Positions 23,201 to 32,400 of a DNA stretch of 64,000 nt are shown piece after piece. How positions within the stretch are numbered: position 1 is the first letter of the stretch; each line of letters starts with the position of its first letter. The position numbers were made by a program, and so were the translations under genes. Under the pieces are notes generated by a model. That model did no database searches, was not told the origin of the DNA, and worked only from the letters and a program-made list of their open reading frames with translations. The DNA is from Gyrodactylus bullatarudis (lineage: Eukaryota > Platyhelminthes > Monogenea > Gyrodactylidea > Gyrodactylidae): assembly GCA_012064415.1 (NCBI GenBank), contig SSNU01000327.1, forward strand, positions 62,001-126,000, written 5' to 3'.

Positions 23201-23255
23201 AATTTTTGGTCATAAGAATTTAATAGAACTCTATGTTTATTTGAAACATAGATAA
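17300..23255 (+). CDS. Type I membrane protein with PAN/apple-like domains
   Basis: Starts with a signal peptide (MIKNWNNIYTILLLTCTISF) and ends with one membrane helix (GIFACCLIFMLFGFLIFG) and a short cytoplasmic tail ending YLKHR, so the bulk is extracellular. Exons from 17300 to 19566 and 22164 to 23255 join in frame through many tiny introns (35, 36 and 37 nt among those counted). The N-terminal part has repeated beta-rich segments such as PSGPTEYLFKFDDQHFSIT; these recall LolA-like domain proteins of arthropods, a weak guess. PAN-like cysteine patterns follow: CIKACFDSIKCLTWSFKGNTC (a few residues), a CYLYADRIRENIVRGFTF segment, and CGENCYFNSKEICQSFYY. Such domains bind proteins or carbohydrate. 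The intron 19567-22163 is swollen by a hAT-like element. It ends convergently, 130 bp from UBA3. The ligand is unknown. Confidence 0.75.
20610..20730 (-). repeat. Direct repeat copy 1 (PLE pseudo-LTR-like)
   Basis: 121 bp, about 95% identical to 21611-21731 in the same orientation. On the minus strand it encodes the same peptide start (MVWIRTGSIFQ) as the frame at 21692, so it is the truncated start of a second tandem copy of the PLE. Confidence 0.8.
20790..20834 (-). ncRNA. Hammerhead ribozyme-like motif downstream of the PLE frame
   Basis: On the minus strand: GTAATAGT, core CTGAAGA (20820-20826; fits CUGANGA), stem II GATCCGGC, GAA, stem III ATAGAAGCTTTAT folding on AGC, T, then ACTTC. 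The stem I pairing next to the cleavage site is only three base pairs (ACT with AGT), though TAATA/TATTA complementarity lies nearby. It is 125 bp after the stop of the GIY-YIG frame on the same strand and before the tandem repeat copy. Confidence 0.55.
20961..21692 (-). pseudogene. PLE-derived GIY-YIG C-terminal region, 243 aa, N-terminally truncated
   Basis: The frame has NVGQTVRPVKVRIKEHL, the second half of a PLE GIY-YIG domain (usually Y-[IV]-G-Q-T-x-R-x-x-x-x-R-x-x-E-H), then HRCNTSHTADVTNFSILY, an LKPDLCKQKE motif and a long basic, Ser/Thr/Gln-rich tail ending KKKGRKRKSLSGQPLIDRYVKRK (last part). The reverse transcriptase and the first GIY-YIG strand are missing, and the first ~28 residues lie in the direct repeat. 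So it is a 5'-truncated copy, of a different subfamily from those at 13-14.6 kb. Confidence 0.7.
21611..21731 (-). repeat. Direct repeat copy 2 (PLE pseudo-LTR-like)
   Basis: Same-orientation partner of 20610-20730. Together they bracket the frame and hammerhead motif, the partial-tandem layout of PLEs. Confidence 0.8.
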
Positions 23256-23384
23256 ATTTCCTACATGGAATTATTCGATTCTGTAATATCTCTTTACGAA
23301 AGAATGAATGTATTTATATATTATTAAATAAATAAGATTTTATTCTCGGTTTATTTTTGTTAACTTGAAACTTGAATGATTGAA

Positions 23385-24689
23385 TCAAGATTCAGAAAAA
23401 TTTAGGGTTATTGAGATGGGCTTGGTCAGACTTTCGTCGCCCACTAATAGAATTTGACCATTTTCAATTTCCAACATTTCAAAGTCCTTCTCAAGATTTG
23501 GTTTGAGTGTTTGAGCCAAGACTCCAGAACTAATGTAAACTGTTTTATTTCTACCCTCCTTAGTGACTGTAGTGATGCTGGGAGATTTTAATTGTAGATC
23601 TGGGCTTTCATGGAGCATTTTTATGAACTCTGATAGTTTGAGTTTAGGATTAACATCTAAATGCTTCATTTGACGACTGCAAACATGACAAGAATCTTTC
23701 TTTTCAATTTGGAAAGAATACGTGTAAACACCTTCAATGTCACTAAAGTTCATGTAATTATCCAAATATTGATATGTGAAATTAATCAATTTAAATACTT
23801 CGGTTGCACATGCAGCAGCAATCACAGCATTTGTAGAAGCTACCGCTGGTATAATTCTTTTCAAGACTCCTTTAACGAGCCTCATGTCAACGTTGGAAAT
23901 TTTAAAATTGTCAGCTCTTTCTTTTGAACGTTGAAAAACCCAATTGAGATGTTCTGGGTTGTCTGTGTCTATTGGAACATTTCCAAATGGTTTTAGTTTA
24001 TCCCATTCTATCACTTTGATATATTCGACACAATGCTCCGGTAATCTTGGATTATGAGCAATTGTGCATAATGGAAAATTAATCTGAGGTGGATACAAAT
24101 CAAGAGAGCACTCTAAACAACCCGTGAGTCCATATAAAATAACAATAATGTTGCCTTTGAAGCCTTCAGTTCCTCCATCAACCATAGGTATGACTGTTTC
24201 AGATTTTGGCTTACCAGTTTCCTTGTCGTATTCAACTAAATTAGCTAGCATACTGTTAATCCAACGACGAGCAATTAGTGAATCGAGTCCACAAACAACG
24301 ATATTGTACTTTTTATAAAACTTCTCATCAAAATCTTGAATCTTGTTAAAATATGGCGTAATATGACAGGTTTTAATTCTAGAATTAATAAAATCAGCAG
24401 CAACACATGCCTTTGATTTACCAATATCACTTTCGGTGAAAAGAAATTGTCTGTTCAAGTTTGATAAATCAATAGTGTCCATATCTATAACGTCAATATG
24501 TTTGAAGCCCATTAAGGCAATATTCTTCAAGAGCTCACAGCCCAAACCACCAGCACCAACAATTAATATACGCGCATGTTGCTCATAAATAGACAAAAGA
24601 TCCGAAGATGGCTTGAACGATGAGCGGGCAAAAGGTCCATCACGTTCAAGAAGACAATTAATGCCGTAGAAAGTACTTTTTAGTTCCAT
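23385..24689 (-). CDS. UBA3: NEDD8-activating enzyme E1 catalytic subunit, intronless, 434 aa
   Basis: UBA3 with its partner APP-BP1 (NAE1) adenylates NEDD8, holds it as a thioester and passes it to UBC12, so that cullins are modified. The nucleotide-binding motif is clear (ILIVGAGGLGCELLKNIA, then DVIDMDTIDLSNLNRQFLF). The catalytic cysteine stands in FPLCTIAHNPRLPEHC, as in human UBA3. Zinc-ligand cysteines appear as GCLEC and CHVCSRQM. The C-terminal ubiquitin-fold part ends SITLNFSES. The length of 434 aa is close to the usual ~440-460. The whole gene is one exon, unlike its neighbours, all of which have introns, so retroposition is possible. No break or missing key residue is seen. It converges on the PAN-domain gene with 130 bp between the stops, in which AATAAATAAG (near 23325) probably serves as a polyadenylation signal. 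Confidence 0.97.
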   Translation of the reverse strand: MELKSTFYGINCLLERDGPFARSSFKPSSDLLSIYEQHARILIVGAGGLGCELLKNIALMGFKHIDVIDMDTIDLSNLNRQFLFTESDIGKSKACVAADFINSRIKTCHITPYFNKIQDFDEKFYKKYNIVVCGLDSLIARRWINSMLANLVEYDKETGKPKSETVIPMVDGGTEGFKGNIIVILYGLTGCLECSLDLYPPQINFPLCTIAHNPRLPEHCVEYIKVIEWDKLKPFGNVPIDTDNPEHLNWVFQRSKERADNFKISNVDMRLVKGVLKRIIPAVASTNAVIAAACATEVFKLINFTYQYLDNYMNFSDIEGVYTYSFQIEKKDSCHVCSRQMKHLDVNPKLKLSEFIKMLHESPDLQLKSPSITTVTKEGRNKTVYISSGVLAQTLKPNLEKDFEMLEIENGQILLVGDESLTKPISITLNFSES

Positions 24690-25045
24690 TAGACTGTATA
24701 ATAAATATATATTATAGGATTATGTAATATTTTTGAAAAATTATGGTGCTGAAACAAGGGAAGAAAAAAATCCATATCAAGGGCGGGAAATTTTTGTTTT
24801 AAAGTTATTAATTAAAGTGATCAGTGTGATGTCCTATTGATGGCTGTTCAGTGAGAATTTAATCATTTTAATTAAAAACATGATAACTTTTTCAATTATT
24901 AAGTTCAAGAGTTAAAAACATACAATTTATTTAAGAAAATCATCACAAAGCTAGAATGAAAGACTGGAATTATGAACCATGAAGTATGATTCGATTTTTG
25001 TCAAGCACTGATGATTTACCAGTGGTAACATGGTGGGATTTTCAT
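24690..25045. other. Intergenic between UBA3 and the Fused-like kinase
   Basis: 356 bp with no coding signal. It must hold the UBA3 promoter, since both genes read leftward. Confidence 0.4.
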
Positions 25046-26171
25046 TCATTCCAGATTTGATTCCCTCTCCTTCTCAGTTATTTGTCTAAGAAGTTCCTTC
25101 TTTTTACCCCTATGTTTAATTCTTTCGTCTTCTTGGTGTTTCTTTTTCAGAGCCATACTCTGCGTGAGAGGTTTAGTGAAAGGGCTGGGTCGATTCTTTA
25201 GGCTATCATCAACTTAAAAATAAAGACATGAAAATTATTGGGCATAAAGTCGAAATTATACGAGTATCATACTTAATACGTAATCCTTGATGAATGGATG
25301 AACAATTATTTCAGGCCAATGAATTCTTTCTTCTCTATCCTTTTGTAAGAGCCCACAGACGAAATCTCTGAAATTTTCACTCATCTCGTCCGAATAAATG
25401 ATTGGATCAGCTCGAATCATATCAATTAGCTTAGCTAAACGGTCAGTATTAAAAGGTGGATGTCCATGAAACAGTTCAAATAGAATACAACCCATCGCCC
25501 ATAAGTCTGATGTATGATCATAAGGCTTCTCGTCAATTAATTCTGGGCTCATATAGAGAGGAGTACCTTTGACTGATGTCATAACAAACATTCCAGGATC
25601 AGTGATACGAGCAAATCCAAAATCACATAGCTTAACGACAGAGTTGGAGGAGACAAGAATATTTTGAGGTTTCATATCCCGGTGAAGGATCAGGTTCGCA
25701 TGAAGATAGTAAAGAGCAGAAACTAATTGTCCAGCTATGTTTTGAATCTAAAATGTCATATTATGTAACTAACAACAGGTTCTGGGAGTGTTTGATCATC
25801 CTGTAGAATGGATAGCAAGTCTCCTTCCGCAAAATCAGTAACGGCAACTATCTCAGATTCATTCTCAAACATGTCGATAAGACATATTATATTGGGGTGC
25901 TTGAGCTGGCGAAGAATATCAAATTCCTTTTTGAGATCCCTTAGGAAGGTCCTTTTTTTACCTTGTTTTTTTACCTTTTTCAGCGCTACAACCTATTGAT
26001 TAGATAGTATCTACTTACATGACCAAGATATCTGTCCCTTGCTTTGTATACCTTGCCATATGAGCCTTCGCCGACTAACTCAATTTCTCTATAACGACTG
26101 TTAGAGTCATAGTTAAAGATATCTTCCATATGTTTACGTTTTCGAGAGTGACTATATTTAAAAAGTGACAT
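25046..26171 (-). CDS. Fused/STK36-like serine/threonine kinase, short form
   Basis: Fused kinases act in Hedgehog signalling in insects and in ciliary axoneme assembly in vertebrates. Four exons join in frame: an N-terminal piece with the P-loop GEGSYGKVYKARDRYLGH, then VVALKKVKK, an EFDILRQLKHPNIICLID helix, HRDMKPQNILV (catalytic loop), KLCDFGFARI (DFG), GTPLYMSPELIDEKPYDHTS and PFIKDYVL at the end of the kinase domain. DFAEGDLLSILQDD and LVSALYYLH closely match the Fused family. Two introns are exactly 26 nt (25993-26018 and 25748-25773). After the kinase domain only ~50 basic residues follow (stop at 25046), whereas Fused/STK36 usually has a long C-terminal half. A ~25-residue leader (MSLFKYSHSRKRKHMEDIF) precedes the kinase. 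Confidence 0.85.
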
Positions 26172-26415
26172 GCTTATAGTTTATTAGTGTTCTGTTTTAA
26201 TAGACTAGAGAATTTAAAAGCAACAAATCTAGTAAAATATGAATATTTATTGACAGTCCTAAGCGCCTAGAATGAAATAAATTAGTTTCAGAATAAATTA
26301 TAATCATCCATGAGGGTAGCATTGGACAGTTAGCTCAGATGAAAGAACTCCATCCAAGCATCACCGATATCAAGCTAGATCCACATGATTATAGAATGGA
26401 TTAAGTTTTCATCAC

Positions 26416-29400
26416 TCACATCGATCTGTAAGAGAAAGAAAAATGATTACTTTCAGAATAGAAAATAATTCATGATTTGTTTATAACAAATTCCAATATA
26501 TGCTTGTTCATCAGTTAGACTCACTTCAAAAGTTTGTTTGTGATTAACTAACAACAGGGGACAGAATATCTGAAGGAGATGTGTTAGTAAAGTCAGGGTT
26601 TTAAAGTATTCATAGAATCAAATATATGCTTGGTCATCAATTAAGGTAGCAAGTGGGCTGTAACTCACAGATGGAAAGCACGTTAGTATTTTAATAAAAT
26701 ATTGGAATTCACTAAAACAGTTTAATTTTCTTAAAAAATAATCTTTTCTTAAAATTGTTTAAGTTAATCTTTAACAAAATCTTTAAATTTGATAAGTATA
26801 AATTAAATTTATTAAATTTAACGTTATAATAATATATAATATCAATAAAAGCTTTTTCCCTTCATACTTTATCCCGGAACTTTTTTATATATTAATAAAT
26901 TACAAATGATTCTGCTTTAAAATCTATATAGGATGCTTCAGTAGTCGTTATCATAAAGTCCTTTTATCATGAACCTTATTCTTAAAAAGCGCTCTCAATA
27001 TCTTTCTTCCAACTGATCGGCTCCATTCAGTTCAATCTGGTCTTTGCCCAGAATTCTTCCTCAAACAGAATTTATTTTTTAAATAAAAAATCTTACTGTT
27101 GTTAATATAGTTGTAGTGTAATACAGTACATTAAAACAGAGTTATACTAATGTTCATTAAATAAGTACCTGACATCATCTTCTTTATTCATCCTATATAA
27201 ATTTTGTTCTCATCATTGTTTCATGGACGAAAAAGACTATCTCAAGTTTAATCTATCGATTGGTAGAACATAATTTGTAGATGATTCTCATAAAGCTCTT
27301 ACGAAAAATTGTCTCAGTTAAAAGATTTTAATAGAACATTCTGTAGAACTGCTGTATTTCACACAAGGCTTCCTTTATCAAACTTTCCAAATGTGAGTTA
27401 ATGAATTTAAGAATAAATAAATTTTTTTATTAAATATAATTTTATTTTTGAATACATGAAATTTAGAAAATAATAAAATATATATCTCAGTTAAATCCAT
27501 GAATTCTCATTGGTCATTTATCTTTTAGATCCTGTCATATCCTGTAATAATTAATAATATCAGTTATTTTTCTCTGAATATCAGAAAAACTTTTTTTCCA
27601 CTTCAGTTGGAATTAAACAGATTAGATTGAATCTTTTCTTAATAAAATTTATACTGTCAAGTATTTACTCATTAGTAGGTCTCTAGTAGTAGTCAACTAT
27701 GCTATATTGTTATCTGTGACCATCTATAACATCTCATCTTAGTTGGCTCAAATAGGCTGATCCACAGTTTCAACACTGAAATTTCTGATTATATTTTAAT
27801 TGAATTTTACCAATATTTATTGCATGATTAATCCTTGCAAAATTCATTTAAATACTCTCGGTCTATGCTAATAAACCCTAAAATATTATACTTTTTACAA
27901 TGTAATTGACAATATTTTTACTCACTGATCTGATTCCTTATCATCAAGGATAACTTTTCCGCCAATATTTTCTTCGTAGGAATTGAGTGTATAAGTGGAA
28001 GCGGCTGTAGGATAAATCGGTCGTGTTCTTTTTCCAACTGAAAATTAAAATGATTATTCGATCAAAATTTTTGTCACAATAAAGTTTCTCTTACAGTCGT
28101 GTTCTGGATAAAAATTTCCATTCAAACCCATATCGGTTATAATTTCAGTGTGATTAGTAGAAATTTTACGTCGGCTTCATAAAATAAATAAAATTGAATG
28201 AATAAAGTATTTTAAAAAATATACAATTATACACCTCGTTTTGATTCTAGATTCTAAAATTTTCATTGATGTTTACTAGCAGTCGTAAATTACTAATATA
28301 TTTCTACGGTTTGTTAAAATGAAGAATCAACTTACTCGATAATTTTTCTTTGACATTGGGTAGATTTATAGGATCTTTCATCACTCGCATCACATTCAGC
28401 ATCTTAAAATTGTATTTATTGAGATTATTATTGATAGGTTGAAAAAAATAAGTGACCCAATACAGTGTGAATCGACAGTCAAGCCTTGATTATATAATTA
28501 TTACAACATTTTTTCATTAGAATAGATTCAGACAACTTGAATCATTAGCTATAAGTGTTTTGAGTAGGTTTATATTTTTTAAAATGGTTTATGTCACTGA
28601 ATGAGAAACTTGGTTAACTTGTATAAAAATTGGAAATCATTGATTTTTTTAAATTGGATCTATTTCTATACAATTTGTAAGGTTAAGATCATGCGAATCA
28701 ATAATTACATGTTGTATTTTATAAAACCAAATCAAGAAGCCTGTAATAAAAAAGGCCATTAAATTTAAATTATCTTGTCTATTTTGTTGAAAAAGTGCAT
28801 AGGTAGGAATCAAATGAAGTCTCATCTCCGTATTGTGTAAAAGGTAAAAACTATGGATTGAGAGAAAATTTGAGAAAATCTGTCTGCAAGGAAATACAAA
28901 ATATTTTATGGTACAAAGTGTTTAGTGAATGTCCTTAACCAATTAAATTCAAGCTGATTTCTTAAATTGTCTCCCAATTCCTAACTTTTACCTAAAGAAA
29001 TTGGTGTCAAACTTTATAAGGTGATGCTTTTTATGAAATTATAAAAAGTAAAATAGTCTTTGTGATAGGCTTTGATCAAATTAAAAATGAATAAATCGAT
29101 TTTATTTATATGTTTATTATAAATGTTCAACATCATGAAAATTATCAATAGGTAATCAAGAGAGTAAAATCAGAAACATGAGAATTATCAAAGCTGAATT
29201 GTATGTCATGTAAATAATAAACTTTTTATTCACCATATAGAACTGCGTTTCTATACTGGGTTTGGGGTGCGAAATACGTAAATGTATTCGCTGAATTATA
29301 ATTATGCCGAGACCATTGATATATTTTTACATCCGGTCTCAGGGCAATGGAAGAATTTTTTTTTTCGTTTGTCAAAATTTTTTCTTCATGCTTATAAATG

Positions 29401-32400
29401 ATGACAACTGAAAAGAGAAAGAGAGCATAAAAGTCAACTGGTTTTTCATAAAAAAAATTGATCATCAAACATTCACCCTCAAGAGTCAGACTTTTTGATT
29501 TTTATATCTATTTATAGTAGTTTTAAAATGTGAATATTTGTCAAGAATGAAATAAATTACCTGGATCTCGTAGAGAGAAAAAATATTCCGTGTTGTTAAT
29601 CATCGTTTCAAGGGAGACGGCAATAAACTTTGAATTGTAGAAGCTCTGAACGTCTTCCTCACGTGCCCTTGCAACAGTTGGCGAGAATACTAGACTCAAA
29701 TTAAATGCAGTCATCTTGTTTTCCATACGATTCAAGTGGATTCTTTCAAATTTGGAATTAAAATTATTAGTTAATTTAGTCTTACACTCGAAGCAGTAAC
29801 AAAATGTTTTAAAAATGACATCTAATGAAGCTAATAAGGGACAAAATTATTTTTTGAACCCCGTAATGAAATGAACCCATAAGCTAATTCAGGAATAAAA
29901 TATTGATGTATATTGAAGAGGATCAAAAAATAATAAATCATTTATGTGAGATGTTGAGAAACATTGATTTCAGTTGTGCTACCGATGTCATTAAATGTTT
30001 GAATGAAATAAGAAGAATAAAGAACAAATAAAGATCTCTATTTCGGGCATACTCATGTCATATAAATACAGAATTTAAATACCAATTTTTTGTACAATTG
30101 GTTCCTTAGTACCATTAGTAATAAAACGGACCAATAAGGTCCCTTATAAATTTCTAAAAACTGTATTGATATGTCATATATCACACTGATGAGTATGCTC
30201 GAAATAGAGATCTTTATTTGTGAAATACTTTGGCATCTTCTTATTTAGAAATATGTAAGAAAATATATTTAGAACCAAATGCGCATTTCTCAAAGGATCA
30301 TCAGTGGTCTCTCTTTGAAAATGATAAAATTAAAGTTTGAATGAAAAATAATAATTTACAATTTACAAAGAAATAGTATGAGTTAAATAAAAGAGTCATT
30401 AGTCATGACTCATGAATGGAAATAAGAATATTATGTAAGCTGAAAAAACATCAAAAACTCTTCTTATTTTCATTCAAACATTTAATGACATCGGTAGCAC
30501 AACTGAAAATCCATGTTTCTGAATATCTCACCCAATTAAATACTCCTGCTAACCAAATCACAAATCTACTAAAGAAGCTTGACTATTTTATCAAATCATT
30601 TATGCTTATTTCCATGCTTGAATCCATATAACAATAAACCTAGGAAAATTTTGAATACTTGTTAAGCACAAGTGTCAATAGCGGGCAGTACGATATTAAC
30701 TGCATTATTTTGAAGCCTTTAGAAATATTATCACTCATCTCTGTCATTTGATTTTTATTTAAATAAGCTTTTTTATAGTAAAGCTAATTGATATGAAGTT
30801 GGGAATCTATGAATTTTACAGAAATCTCGATATTTTCATCCAAAATTCGAATATGTTAAAGAATTTTTGGAATCCTACTCATGTTGCCGACTTTTACCAG
30901 AAAAAAATTCTGAAAAAAAAATATTTTTATGAAAAATATCGTCATTTTTCAAATTCCCATTTGGCGCCATTTTTTCTAACTTTGAACCGAAAATTTTTAT
31001 TGATTTGAAAGTTGGAGGTTGATCAAATGGGGGTTTTCAGGATCAAGATTAGACTGGTAAAAGTGGGCAACATGAGTAGGATTCCAAAAATTCTTTAACA
31101 TATTCGAATTTTGGATGAAAATATCGAGATTACTGTAAAATTCATAGATTCCCAACTTCATATCAACCAACTTTATAATAACAATTAAACATGGCAATAT
31201 TAATAATACTTACGAATTCAAATGTTTAGCCAATAGCTGTAGTACTGATTTATTCAATTCTGGCATTTCTTCGAGAATGGATCTCAATTCTCTTTTTCGG
31301 CAATCTTCACTCTCTATTTCTATGAAAATATTGCGAATATTATTGTAATAATATTATTATCTATTGTTGGTTTTGGAAAATATTTCGGCAAAATTATTTC
31401 AGAGATGGAATTTGTTACTTTAAGAAGTTTAAATTTATTTCCAGTGAATTTTTTTAGTGTATTCATTGGAAAAAATCTGAAATTATAGTAGACAGTCGGG
31501 TAATTTTATTTTTACCAAACAATGTTCCATGCTTCAATCGAATATTCGCGTTTTAATCGAGGAAATCAAAATGAGAAATTCTCAAGTTATTAGAATAACC
31601 CAAAAATTTCTCTTAATTTGTGTAAAACATTTTACTATAAACCCTATTTTCATTATATATTGCAAAATCTCTTCAAAAATCTTTTCATTTTTTCATTTCT
31701 CGCAGTAAGATTCATTGAGAAATCATTCATTTTTAAGTTTTATGGTGATAATCTGTATTTCTGTCTTTTTGTGATCATGAAAATCAAAATTGAAAAACCT
31801 TTTGATTACTTTCTCATTTTGAAATCAGCAAAATTTTTCTACTCAAAGTTTAGAAAATTTGGAATTAAGCTTTACTTTGATATATGCCTTAATTTCTTTA
31901 AAAATTGTTATTTTCATATCGTGAAAGTGGGCCTCGTGATCTAGGTTCTAGAAAATCATGATCAAATACGATTACTTGATGAAAAAATTGAGAATTTTGT
32001 AAAACTCCTCAATTCTTATCTTCATATTAACTAGCCTAATATAAGAACTAGCTCGTCAACATATGATTTTTACTCACTTCCAGCTTCAATAAATCTATCA
32101 TTTAATGCATAGGTGAATAGAGGTTCCTTGAGATTTCTAATATACATTTTTACACAGCAGGAAAGAGTATTTGGATCCTCTTGGGCAAATTCCCTTATCG
32201 TTTGGCGCAAATCAATCAAGTCATTTGTTTCTAATGAAAAAAATAACGGCGTCATCAAAAGTCTAAAATTATAATTATTATTTAACAATTCACTGTAACG
32301 ATAATTTTATTTATCGATATAAAAAATAATTTTAATACAGCTTAATCAATGTTTTTCAGACTTTTTCTGAATTCAGACACTGTAGGGATACTAAGCTATG

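Noticed and set aside
29226..29468. 80-aa minus-strand frame between RhoGAP exons
   Set aside because: No similarity to RhoGAP or tail sequence and no fitting acceptor; likely chance.
31618..31944. 108-aa plus-strand frame rich in Phe, Tyr and Ile
   Set aside because: Composition follows poly-T-rich intron DNA; no motif, no splice context; lies in a RhoGAP intron.
31880..32040. Possible further foldback copy ending CTTCATATTAACTAG
   Set aside because: Only one end resembles the TAATTGATATGAAG family; no matching opposite arm could be traced.
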